Positions 8,900 through 15,928 of a stretch of 64,000 nucleotides of DNA are shown here, one piece after another. The stretch is from Verrucomicrobiota bacterium (GTDB lineage Bacteria > Verrucomicrobiota > Verrucomicrobiia > Verrucomicrobiales > Akkermansiaceae), in NCBI GenBank assembly GCA_030835305.1, contig JAURPJ010000038.1, positions 28,898 to 92,897 of the forward strand. Reading direction: 5' to 3'. The notes beneath the pieces were generated by a model, which was given only the letters and a program-made list of their open reading frames with translations, did not search any database and had not been told where the DNA came from. The position numbers and the translations under genes were made by a program. Numbering within the stretch: position 1 is the first letter of the stretch; each line of letters begins with the position of its first letter.

Positions 8900-9640
8900 T
8901 CACGGTGTCCTTTTAGGAAAGAGTCCTAAGGTTACGTTTCCCAAAAGAGTCCAACACCGTTTAAAGATCATTCTCTTCGATTTAAGAAAATCGTCTTTGA
9001 TATGTCCTCTCTCTAGATCGAAGTCTCTTTCATAATCTTCACCAAAGAATGAGTATGGAAGGATCCTTCTCTTCGAATTCGATCTAATCTCCTTACCAAA
9101 GTTAATCAGTATCTCGTTGGTGATAAAAGGGATTTCATTCTTCTCTGGATCTCCCTTCTTGAAGTTGTTCCAGACAAATTCAAAAAAGAGAAAATTCTCG
9201 TATTCCAACTGTGGATTGAGATTCCGTTTTGAGTATGGAGAGAAATGAGGTCTGGTGTAATTCTTCAAGTCGAGTTCCTTTTTCTTCTCCTTGATGACCT
9301 GTTTAATCTCTTCAAGAAAACATTTCCCGTCTCTAAGTGGGATCGAGAGATCTAATGAGTATGGATCCGTTGAGAGAGTTTCAGGAGATACTTTCAATCT
9401 AGTCCATTCAAAGAGATGTGGTTTCTCCGTCCAGATGTCATGGAAGTCTCTTTTCCGATAATTTCCTAAGGGTCGGTAAAAGTCTTTCGATTTAATGAGG
9501 TTGTCTTTAAGTGTCGGATATTTCTTCGAGATCTCGTGGGATAATTTGAGATATTTGATCCAAGTCAAATAGAAGAGTTTCCCGTCATCCATTTTGTATT
9601 CTTGGAAATTCTTCCTCTTATTGAATCTGGACTTACTCAT
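8900..9640 (-). CDS. Island protein of unknown function, 246 aa
   Basis: The protein is rich in Lys, Arg and aromatic residues and has no signal peptide or membrane segment. Visible features are a basic N-terminus (MSKSRFNKRKNF), a lysine-rich helix around residues 109-122 (EEIKQVIKEKKKELD) and a basic, aromatic C-terminus. No family is recognised. It is the last gene of the minus-strand island block and converges on the small recombinase gene with ten bases between the stops. A basic composition fits nucleic-acid binding, but that is inference only. Codon use matches the other island genes. Confidence 0.7.
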   Translation of the reverse strand: MSKSRFNKRKNFQEYKMDDGKLFYLTWIKYLKLSHEISKKYPTLKDNLIKSKDFYRPLGNYRKRDFHDIWTEKPHLFEWTRLKVSPETLSTDPYSLDLSIPLRDGKCFLEEIKQVIKEKKKELDLKNYTRPHFSPYSKRNLNPQLEYENFLFFEFVWNNFKKGDPEKNEIPFITNEILINFGKEIRSNSKRRILPYSFFGEDYERDFDLERGHIKDDFLKSKRMIFKRCWTLLGNVTLGLFPKRTP

Positions 9641-9717
9641 TACTACTTCAGGGGATTACAGTCATTTAGGATCCTTCGAAGGTAAGTTCTATTCGAATCA
9701 CCTCTACCCCATTTTCA

Positions 9718-10680
9718 TCATCGATTCAGGATATTCAGGTATTTTTGTTTGATGAGGTAGACAAGATAATCAATGTCGAACCCTTTAGTTACCGAGATTT
9801 TATATTTTCCACCTTTCACACCTGATTTGAATGTCCATGTCAATTCCTTCGAGATCTTCTTCGGATCATCAATGGTGAAAAAATTATCAAACTTCGAACC
9901 GTCCGGATGAATCTGACCCCGATTGAGGTCAATGATTAGTTTCGTTTTTCGAACATGAATGAAACAAACTTTCTTGTGGTTGTATCCAAGTGAGATGTAT
10001 CTGGGGATGGACTCTATGTAAGTATCCTCAAATTCCAAAAGTCGTTCAGAGATCTCATTCCACAATTCTTTGATGTCTGAATTCGAATCTTTAAAATGAT
10101 CATCTATATTTACCGTCTTTAATTCGTTTGAGACGTCACTCATGACTCCCTGGGTCTTCGGATCCGAAATAGATTCGATACTTTCCTTAGAAGTGGAGTG
10201 ATGTTGATCCAAGATGACTACTCCGTTTGAGAACCTCTTGATTTCCCAAAGTTCAAAAGGGAGGTTTTTAAAATTAACACTATCCTTTTGGTAGGAATTA
10301 AAAGAGGGGGAGATAAACACCACTCGAGATTGAGACCAGTCAACATCCTCGATCTTTAGGACACGATTGAAATACTGAGATAAAGTCAGGAGGAATTCTG
10401 ACTTATTATTCAGAAGTAACTGAAGATAGGTGTACCCCTGATCGATAACAGAATAACTACATCCCCTCTTATACTCAATAATGACGAATGAATTAGTCTC
10501 TTCGTCGAAACAAAGGGTATCCAGACGGTATTTCTGGACGGTCAATTCCGACGAAATGAAGAGATATCCAAAGATCGTATCAATGTTCTTCTCGACTAAC
10601 TCCTGGATATCCCTCTCCAGTTTAAAAGGTTCGTTTGAAACCTCCTTAAGGACTAGATCCTTTGTATTGAATAGTTTCAT
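9718..10680 (-). CDS. PD-(D/E)XK nuclease-like protein with DUF5655 C-terminal domain
   Basis: The N-terminal half has the PD-(D/E)XK pattern: LERDIQELVEKN (21-32), Asp54 in YRLDTLCFD, and Glu69-x-Lys71 in FVIIEYKRG, followed by VIDQGYTYLQLLLNNKSEFLL. This matches a known family of DUF5655-containing proteins often found near restriction genes. The C-terminal 100 residues (CFIHVRKTKLIIDLNRGQI, then ISVTKGFDIDYLVYLIKQKY) are DUF5655. The family is annotated as nuclease-like with no settled function. It sits 39 bases downstream of the HNH nuclease on the same strand, so the two are probably co-transcribed. Length of 320 residues is normal. Confidence 0.82.
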   Translation of the reverse strand: MKLFNTKDLVLKEVSNEPFKLERDIQELVEKNIDTIFGYLFISSELTVQKYRLDTLCFDEETNSFVIIEYKRGCSYSVIDQGYTYLQLLLNNKSEFLLTLSQYFNRVLKIEDVDWSQSRVVFISPSFNSYQKDSVNFKNLPFELWEIKRFSNGVVILDQHHSTSKESIESISDPKTQGVMSDVSNELKTVNIDDHFKDSNSDIKELWNEISERLLEFEDTYIESIPRYISLGYNHKKVCFIHVRKTKLIIDLNRGQIHPDGSKFDNFFTIDDPKKISKELTWTFKSGVKGGKYKISVTKGFDIDYLVYLIKQKYLNILNR

Positions 10681-10719
10681 CTCATTCCTAGGTGAACCGA
10701 ATCTACAACCATCCTTCCA

Positions 10720-11466
10720 TCAACGGTCTGGTGAAATAAGGGTCTTCAGTTCTGAAATGGTCAACCAAGGTTTCTTTCGGTGGATCATTCGGTGACAGTT
10801 TGAACAAACCAATGATAAGTCGTCAAGTGAAGTTTTCTCACCCGGAGTAATCTCGGATATTGGTTTAATGTGGTGACACTCAATAAACCCATCTCCTAGT
10901 GGACCGTATGTTTTCACAAAATCAAACCCACAACATTCACACACTAGGGATCCTGATTCCCTTCGAACTTTGTCTTTTTTCCGTTGAATGATCTTACGGT
11001 CCCGTTCCCTTGTCCTGTGTAGTTTGGTGAGAAGTCGACCTTCTTCTACTTCAAACTTATCATCGTCATCTAGATCAACTTCGACGACATGTTCTCCCGA
11101 ACTAATCAATATCTGGATTGAAGATGAAATATTTCGGAGTTCGTCCCTATCGTTCTCAAATCTTCTGAATAGTTCCTCATCTAGTGTTGATCCTCCCTTT
11201 AAACCGTCACCCTTATGTTGATCGTTGAAGTGGTGAAAATTCATCAACTTCATGTAAACACCGTTTGGATTCCGATATGTATCGGTTAGGTCATGACCGA
11301 TCTTTTCGGTCAAAGATCTCAAGAGGTAACTTAGTTCTTTGATCTGATTGGAGGATTTTTCGGGGATTCTCGGATAATGTTCGAAGTAAAAGTCTAACGT
11401 GAGGATTATTTCATCTCGAGACCACTTCGGATTTCGTTTGATTTTAGGATCACCTTTTCCCGACAT
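10720..11466 (-). CDS. HNH endonuclease, McrA-like
   Basis: Residues about 10-90 form the N-terminal domain seen in many HNH restriction proteins (WSRDEIILTLDFYFEHYP, then TYRNPNGVYMKLMNFHHF). The C-terminal HNH fold has a treble-clef zinc site (CECCGFDF and LVCSNCHRMIH) and the catalytic ECHHIKPISE motif. The overall build matches annotated 5-methylcytosine-specific restriction enzyme A-like nucleases. These cut foreign, often modified, DNA; the modification specificity cannot be read from sequence. No methyltransferase gene is present in the island, which fits a modification-dependent (type IV-like) nuclease rather than a classic R-M pair. An inverted repeat lies 37-66 bases upstream of the start. 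Confidence 0.85.
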   Translation of the reverse strand: MSGKGDPKIKRNPKWSRDEIILTLDFYFEHYPRIPEKSSNQIKELSYLLRSLTEKIGHDLTDTYRNPNGVYMKLMNFHHFNDQHKGDGLKGGSTLDEELFRRFENDRDELRNISSSIQILISSGEHVVEVDLDDDDKFEVEEGRLLTKLHRTRERDRKIIQRKKDKVRRESGSLVCECCGFDFVKTYGPLGDGFIECHHIKPISEITPGEKTSLDDLSLVCSNCHRMIHRKKPWLTISELKTLISPDR

Positions 11467-11502
11467 TACTAGATTTCAAAGAACCTAGTGACCCTACTAA
11501 TC

Positions 11503-11532
11503 CCGTAACAAAATCAAATGTTTTTGTTACGG
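11503..11532. repeat. Inverted repeat CCGTAACAAAA/TTTTGTTACGG upstream of the HNH gene
   Basis: Two perfect 11-base arms (11503-11513 and 11522-11532) flank an 8-base loop. A third copy, TTTTTGTTACGG, occurs at 11593-11604, where on the minus strand CCG TAA supplies the last codon and stop of the 84-aa gene. Three copies within 102 bases directly upstream of the HNH start suggest an operator or a site bound by an element-encoded protein such as the nearby ribbon-helix-helix protein; that link is inference. Confidence 0.55.
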
Positions 11533-11598
11533 AAAAATTCGAGAGGAGAATCATTGATTTATCAATGGTTTCAGACACCTCCTTCCGAAAGGTTTTTG

Positions 11599-11853
11599 TT
11601 ACGGTTTGGAATTGAACCGTTTCATAAGTGAGAGGAGATTTTTGTCCTGTGTTCCTACCCCAATCCCTAATCCTGTAATGTAGGATAACAACTTGTTCTG
11701 TTGGGAGATCAGTTTGTTTTGTTCAATCGGATCCTTCTCCTGTTCGATTCGTTTAGAAAGTCCTCTGATTCTTAAAACTATGGTCCCGACAGTAAGTTTT
11801 ACCCAAATTGGGTATCGTCGTCGTTCTGTGATGAATTCCTTAAATGTCAACAT
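11599..11853 (-). CDS. Small island protein of unknown function, 84 aa
   Basis: The ATG at 11853 lies 16 bases after the stop of the ribbon-helix-helix gene and gives MLTFKEFITERRRYPIW, with a mid-protein charged helix (RIRGLSKRIEQEKDPIEQ) and a glycine-rich segment (YITGLGIGVGTQDKN). An earlier ATG at 11967 would overlap the upstream gene by about 100 bases and is less likely. The family is not recognised. The spacing suggests co-transcription with the upstream regulator. The stop codon is part of a repeat (CCGTAACAAAAA) that recurs downstream. Confidence 0.6.
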   Translation of the reverse strand: MLTFKEFITERRRYPIWVKLTVGTIVLRIRGLSKRIEQEKDPIEQNKLISQQNKLLSYITGLGIGVGTQDKNLLSLMKRFNSKP

Positions 11854-11869
11854 TACCCCAAAGTTCTGA

Positions 11870-12145
11870 TTAATAGGAATCCTCCCAACGATATCCGTTA
11901 GGTGGTCTCGATGGATCCCATGGTCGACTCTCGACAATATCAGTCTCAGGTTCGTTATTCTTTTCAATAGTCTGGATCAAATCGTTAATCCGACCGTCCT
12001 CGTGAATGAGTTGATACTCTCTCCGACAGTACTCTTCGATCATTGTGTTTAAGATGGAGGTCCGTGTAACTCGTTTGAAGTTTACTAGTTTATCAAAGTT
12101 CTTTTTGAGATGGTTTGGAATATTGAAGTTAATAAGGGTCGTCAT
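11870..12145 (-). CDS. Ribbon-helix-helix (CopG-like) DNA-binding protein
   Basis: The 91-residue protein begins TTLINFNIPNHLKKNFDKL, a beta-strand followed by a helix typical of the RHH fold, then TRTSILNTMIEEYCRRE as the second helix. Such small proteins act as dimeric repressors in plasmids, toxin-antitoxin pairs and mobile elements. The tail (SRPWDPSRPPNGYRWED) is probably unstructured. The downstream 84-residue gene follows after 16 bases and could be a partner, but it does not resemble a known toxin. It may repress the island block or bind the iterated sites nearby; no target is shown. Confidence 0.7.
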   Translation of the reverse strand: MTTLINFNIPNHLKKNFDKLVNFKRVTRTSILNTMIEEYCRREYQLIHEDGRINDLIQTIEKNNEPETDIVESRPWDPSRPPNGYRWEDSY

Positions 12146-12207
12146 TATTGTATTTATTCGGTTGATAGGGATTTTCCTGGGGGTTCTTATTTTTTAATTT
12201 GGATCTA

Positions 12208-12534
12208 CTAATTCATGAATTGTTCAAGGGACGAGATAGGTTCTTCATGTTTATCTCCCTCGTTAACCTTCAATTCCTTAATGAACATTCGGAAATAAAA
12301 TAATGGATTATCATCAAGAGGATCCTGTAGTTGTCTAAATCTTGTTTCTTTCACAAGGAGTTTAGACAGTCCTTTAAACTGATTAAAGGTGACAGGTCTT
12401 CCTCGGTTAATCTTTCTCTGAATCTCCTCCAAAATGGGTTTCATCCATATGTGGTCTTTTCTCAAGTACATCGAAATGTATTGGTTTAATTCATTTCTTC
12501 GTTTTGATTTAATCTGTTGAAATGTTGTTTTCAT
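12208..12534 (-). CDS. Small island protein of unknown function, 108 aa
   Basis: The protein is basic and mostly helical in appearance (MKTTFQQIKSKRRNELNQY, then PVTFNQFKGLSKLLVKE). No signal peptide, membrane segment or known motif is seen. It lies between the Rep-like gene and the RHH gene, all on the minus strand; a strong hairpin separates it from the Rep-like gene. The position beside a replication gene is typical for plasmid accessory proteins, but no function is assigned. Confidence 0.6.
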   Translation of the reverse strand: MKTTFQQIKSKRRNELNQYISMYLRKDHIWMKPILEEIQRKINRGRPVTFNQFKGLSKLLVKETRFRQLQDPLDDNPLFYFRMFIKELKVNEGDKHEEPISSLEQFMN

Positions 12535-12586
12535 AATCGGTCCTTGTGGAAGGTATTATGGTTTAGATGTTGATATAGAGGTGTAC

Positions 12587-12616
12587 TAAAGGAGAATTCT
12601 TCGGAATTCTCCTTTA
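12587..12616. terminator. Perfect 13-bp hairpin with TTCG loop after the Rep-like gene
   Basis: TAAAGGAGAATTC and GAATTCTCCTTTA flank the tetraloop TTCG (12600-12603). It lies 30 bases past the stop of the Rep-like gene and 53 bases before the start of the 108-residue gene. There is no clear U-tract, so it could be a terminator, an RNA processing site or a DNA structure used by the Rep-like protein. Confidence 0.5.
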
Positions 12617-12645
12617 ACCACATTGAGGGACTGATGTTGGGAATT

Positions 12646-13146
12646 TTATCCAACAACATCAGTGATTTTAAGGTTCCCCCAATCTATGAAACAACTAACA
12701 TTAGAACCTTTTGATTTACTCTTCAGTTGATAATCTAACCAACCTCGGTAATCGTAGATCTCCTTAACACAGATATTTTGATATCCATATTTGGTTTTCA
12801 ACCAGGAGTCAGAAATCAGTTTCTCAAAAGTTACCAAATCAATATGATCCGGTCGTTGTAAGGTTAAGTGTATGTGGTTACGGATAAGATCATTACCCTC
12901 GAAAACAGGAATTACTGAAAGACGTTTGTCATATCGATTGAAAGAACTTCCATAGACAGACTTATTCAATCGATTCATAAAGTGACGGATATTCACCGAA
13001 AGGGATTCTTTATCCACCTTCGAACTGAATGACTTCCTAAACTGTCCCTCAATTCTTTGTTTTACTGTTAACGTAACTGATAAAGGATTGGGGATTCTTT
13101 TGGAAACCAACCATTCAAGGGTCTTTTCAATAATCTCTTTTTCCAT
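12646..13146 (-). CDS. HUH endonuclease, rolling-circle Rep-like
   Basis: Three motifs of rolling-circle Rep proteins are in the right order: motif 1 SVTLTV (23-28), motif 2 NHIHLTL with the metal-binding pair His91/His93, and motif 3 WLDYQLKSK with Tyr139-x-x-Lys142, giving a single catalytic tyrosine. At 166 residues it is only a catalytic domain, without a helicase. Such proteins nick a double-strand origin and stay bound to the 5' end. The upstream region has AT-rich 11-base iterons and a perfect palindrome, which fits an origin. Alternatively it could be a relaxase or a transposase of the HUH class. Motif calls are by eye. Confidence 0.65.
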   Translation of the reverse strand: MEKEIIEKTLEWLVSKRIPNPLSVTLTVKQRIEGQFRKSFSSKVDKESLSVNIRHFMNRLNKSVYGSSFNRYDKRLSVIPVFEGNDLIRNHIHLTLQRPDHIDLVTFEKLISDSWLKTKYGYQNICVKEIYDYRGWLDYQLKSKSKGSNVSCFIDWGNLKITDVVG

Positions 13147-13330
13147 TGGTTCTATTTCTTCAATGTAACCTCTCTTCTCACACCATATTTGTATTTATCT
13201 GATATTTATCTGATATTTATCATTAATTGTAATTATTTTATGTTTTTCTAGTAATTAGGATGTACAGAAGTAACAAAGTATAATACGATACATCATCGAT
13301 GATGTAGATTTCGGTTTAACCGAGTCCGTC
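13147..13330. other. AT-rich iteron and palindrome region; candidate replication origin
   Basis: The 184 bases between the Rep-like start and the next gene are very AT-rich. TATTTATCTGA occurs twice in tandem (13192-13202 and 13203-13213) and continues as TATTTATC (13214-13221). Further out is a perfect 18-base palindrome TACATCATCGATGATGTA (13289-13306), then a second dyad TCGGTTTAACCGA (13311-13323). This combination next to a Rep-like gene is what a plasmid origin looks like. The dyads could instead terminate the 182-residue gene that ends at 13331. Confidence 0.5.
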
Positions 13331-13879
13331 TTATTCTGTCTCTGGATACATATCCAAATCATCGTAAAAACTTATCTTTGGGGTCCGAAGGAATTCCGGA
13401 TTGTCACTATATGAGGGTCCCCAATCTCTCTCTTCTTCCTTAATCTCACCACCTTCAACCCCTTCGGTCACTCTTTCATATAACTCCTTGTATTCTCTTG
13501 AATTCGGATCTCCCAAACACAGGTGTAAAAGGATGAAATATCGATTTACGACCCAATCTGTCTCAACATCCCATTCAACTTTCGAAGTTGGGTTCAAATA
13601 TTTGTTTATCCAATAATCTACATCAATGACACCCTTTACGATTTCACGTACTTTGGGATCATCTTGAAAAATCTTATATCGTTGGATAAGATCAAATACA
13701 CCATTAATTACAAAGTCGTATTTAACAACCCCTGAAGGGTTCCATTTTTTAAATGGTTCTAGATCAAAATCATTGGGATGATCGATCTTCTCCTTCGTTA
13801 TCATCTGGACAAAATAATTCTCGGTTTCATTATTAGTTTTGTGTTTCTTTTTATCGGTATTTGTTTTTCTGTTTTTCAT
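13331..13879 (-). CDS. Island protein of unknown function, 182 aa
   Basis: The protein has a very basic, lysine-rich start (MKNRKTNTDKKKHKTNN) and an acidic C-terminal half (VTEGVEGGEIKEEERDW). Between them are helical aromatic segments (FVINGVFDLIQRYKIF, then DVDYWINKYLNP). No family is recognised and there is no export signal. It is the first gene of the minus-strand island block and is divergent from the large serine recombinase, sharing a 177-base intergenic region that holds two hairpins. That position suits an element regulator or a replication accessory protein; neither is shown. Confidence 0.6.
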   Translation of the reverse strand: MKNRKTNTDKKKHKTNNETENYFVQMITKEKIDHPNDFDLEPFKKWNPSGVVKYDFVINGVFDLIQRYKIFQDDPKVREIVKGVIDVDYWINKYLNPTSKVEWDVETDWVVNRYFILLHLCLGDPNSREYKELYERVTEGVEGGEIKEEERDWGPSYSDNPEFLRTPKISFYDDLDMYPETE

Positions 13880-13945
13880 ATGTTTTTGTGATCACTTTTA
13901 TTATTTGATCGTGTCTATTGTATCTGAAAATCACACGATGTGGAT

Positions 13946-14021
13946 GGGTCATCGACTCCCAAAGTTGATGACCCTTAATTCTTAATTATGGTGGGATATC
14001 GACTCCCAAAGTTGGTGTCCC
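13946..14021. promoter_or_regulatory. Two tandem 12-bp hairpins with identical CCCAA loop upstream of the large recombinase
   Basis: Hairpin 1 (13946-13974) pairs GGGTCATCGACT with AGTTGATGACCC; hairpin 2 (13993-14021) pairs GGGATATCGACT with AGTTGGTGTCCC. Both have the loop CCCAA. The stem differences keep pairing: one T-A to A-T double change and two changes to G-U. This favours selection on the RNA fold, read on the plus strand, where the leader of the recombinase begins 35 bases later. They could be protein-binding RNA sites, an attenuator, or recombination half-sites. Confidence 0.65.
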
Positions 14022-14056
14022 ATTTCAAAACACATTGATCCTGATATCCTTTCAAT

Positions 14057-15787
14057 ATGAAGGATCTCTCTCGAATTAACTCATCGATAATCCGAAAAAA
14101 TAACGATGTACATCTAGGGGAAGATTTAATAGAAAATCAGATCACAGAATACTTACACATCTACACTCGGGTATCCACTTCTCATCAGGAAGAAGATGGA
14201 ACGAGTCTAGAATCCCAACTCGAATTGGGTATCGAAAGATCGAAGAAAATTGGTCTTAAATATAAGATTTGGAATGAGGGAGGGAAATCTAGTTCTAAGG
14301 ACGATCTCAGTAATCGTCCAGTCCTCACGGAATTACTCAGTCTTATTGATGAAGGTGAAGTTCAACATCTTTATGTCTACAACACGGATAGACTCTCACG
14401 TAACTTAAATACGTGGGGTATGATTAGATTTAAACTAATCAAGAACAATGTCATCCTCCATACTCCCACAGGTCCACTCCCCCTATCGGATCCTACAACG
14501 AATCTACTCATTGGAGTTTTAACAGAGATTTCTCAATACGAGAATCAGATCAGAACAGAACGATTTCGTCAGGGTAAACTGAAACGAATAAAACAAGGTG
14601 GATGGATTGGGGGTCCTCCCCCATTTGGATACTCGATTGAAAAAAGTAAACTGGTTCCAAATAAAGAAGAACAGAAATGGGTTCGGTTTATTTTTGAGTG
14701 TTATAAAGGGGGTGATTCACTTGATGACATTCGATCGAAACTGTTGAAGAACTCCGTCCAAACTCGTCGAGGGAATCCCGTTTGGTGTCACAGTTCGATT
14801 GAAAAACTTTTGACCAACACTCACTACGGAGGACATTTTTCTTATACCGATAAGAAATCCGATGAAACGATCAGACTTACGTGTCCAAGGTTGTTACCGT
14901 CTTCATTGATCAAGTCAGTCAGGGATATCCGAAACTCCAGATCATATGGTAAACGTGGAAATAGGAGGACAAAGACTAGTAATCAAAAATACACCTATCT
15001 TCTTACTGAACTCCTCGTTTGTGGTCATTGTGGATCATTCTATGGTGGTAATTACAAGAAGACTCAGACTTCGTATTACTCGTGTCGTCAGAAAACAGAG
15101 AAGTTTCGTACTAGATTTACCGATCGTCATGTCGTCTGTGGTTCAAATAGAAATATCAGGATCGACAGAACTGATGAAATCGTTTGGGAAACAGTCGTCG
15201 ATGTAATCTCCAAATCTCATCTTTTTAAGGAAGATGTAAAAAATGAACTCCTTGGAAAGACTTCCGTAAGGAAGTCACAAAGTGAGATCAAAAGATCACA
15301 AAACAAACTAAGGAAACTTAAAAAGGAGATCGATGAGGTTACTCACTCTATTATCAACTTTGAAACCTCGGTCTTAATTGGTAATCGGGATAAGATTGAA
15401 GGTAAGAAAATCGTGAAGAATCTCGAGATACATAGGGAGACTTTGGAGTCACAAGTTGAGGAAATTAACCAGTCTATTTTGGAGGAAGAGAAACAGAAAA
15501 CTTGGATTGATTGGGTAAAGGAATTCGGATCTCGAATTGAAAAGATCAAGGATCCTGACTTCTCAATAGAGGATCGTAAGAGTGTTATCAAAGGGGTGGT
15601 AAATCAAATCGTGGTTTCAAATAAGGATGTTCGTAAACATGAACTTAAGATTGAGTTCAGACTTCCCTACGTTGGTGATTCCATTGAATTCAAGGATCAG
15701 AAAAAGAAGTCCAAGGGTTACAAAGTTAAAAATGGTCGGAAGATCAAAGGAGTCATCGTTGATTTGTTAAAAAAAACAAAGGTGTGA
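14057..15787 (+). CDS. Large serine recombinase (integrase)
   Basis: The 576-residue protein has the full domain set: resolvase catalytic domain (YTRVSTSHQEEDG with Ser40 as nucleophile; YVYNTDRLSRN), the Recombinase domain (GGPPPFGYSIEKSKL, then YKGGDSLDDIRSKLLKN), a zinc ribbon (LVCGHCGSFYGG with Cys322 and Cys325, YYSCRQ, HVVCGS) and a long C-terminal coiled coil (about 400-480). This is the phage/ICE integrase class that needs no host factor for integration. The gene stands at the right end of the island, as integrases usually do, 132 bases from the provisional border. Its expression may be controlled by the two hairpins in its leader. Confidence 0.95.
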   Translation: MKDLSRINSSIIRKNNDVHLGEDLIENQITEYLHIYTRVSTSHQEEDGTSLESQLELGIERSKKIGLKYKIWNEGGKSSSKDDLSNRPVLTELLSLIDEGEVQHLYVYNTDRLSRNLNTWGMIRFKLIKNNVILHTPTGPLPLSDPTTNLLIGVLTEISQYENQIRTERFRQGKLKRIKQGGWIGGPPPFGYSIEKSKLVPNKEEQKWVRFIFECYKGGDSLDDIRSKLLKNSVQTRRGNPVWCHSSIEKLLTNTHYGGHFSYTDKKSDETIRLTCPRLLPSSLIKSVRDIRNSRSYGKRGNRRTKTSNQKYTYLLTELLVCGHCGSFYGGNYKKTQTSYYSCRQKTEKFRTRFTDRHVVCGSNRNIRIDRTDEIVWETVVDVISKSHLFKEDVKNELLGKTSVRKSQSEIKRSQNKLRKLKKEIDEVTHSIINFETSVLIGNRDKIEGKKIVKNLEIHRETLESQVEEINQSILEEEKQKTWIDWVKEFGSRIEKIKDPDFSIEDRKSVIKGVVNQIVVSNKDVRKHELKIEFRLPYVGDSIEFKDQKKKSKGYKVKNGRKIKGVIVDLLKKTKV

Positions 15788-15918
15788 AAGAGATGAATAA
15801 TAATTATCTAACGAAATTCATTCCATCACCGTCGAGTAACCGCCAAGAAAGAGGAAAGAATATCACCAGACTACCTCCCCTTCACTCTCGACGCCCTGGA
15901 GTGCGTCGGTCCGTGTTT

Positions 15919-15928
15919 CGCCTCAAAG
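15919..15928. repeat. Right copy of 10-bp border repeat CGCCTCAAAG
   Basis: This copy overlaps the stop codon of sanA on the minus strand and matches 7907-7916 at the left border. Between the recombinase stop and this site lie 131 bases with rising GC content and no convincing gene. If it is attR, the pre-insertion chromosome would have joined the glmM fragment to the sanA 3' end, which itself implies an earlier loss of glmM sequence. Confidence 0.4.

Larger units (their letters stand above)
7907..15928. mobile_element. AT-rich integrated element with two serine recombinases and an HUH Rep-like gene
   Basis: Base composition drops sharply at about 7955 and recovers at about 15820, and codon use inside differs from the GC-rich neighbours. 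The left side breaks glmM after codon 80. The right side ends just past the stop of the host sanA gene. A small serine recombinase lies at the left end and a large serine recombinase at the right end, both on the plus strand, with all other genes on the minus strand. A 10-base sequence CGCCTCAAAG occurs at both borders (7907-7916 and 15919-15928), so those positions are used as provisional ends. Rep-like, ribbon-helix-helix and nuclease genes suggest an integrative plasmid-like element. Exact ends are not proven. Confidence 0.75.

Noticed and set aside
13192-13221. Short tandem repeats as a CRISPR array
   Set aside because: The unit is only 11 bases with no spacers and no cas genes; iterons are a better reading.
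15788-15918. Short frame after the large recombinase (about 60 codons) as a gene
   Set aside because: It runs across the island border into the antisense of sanA and has no protein-like composition.
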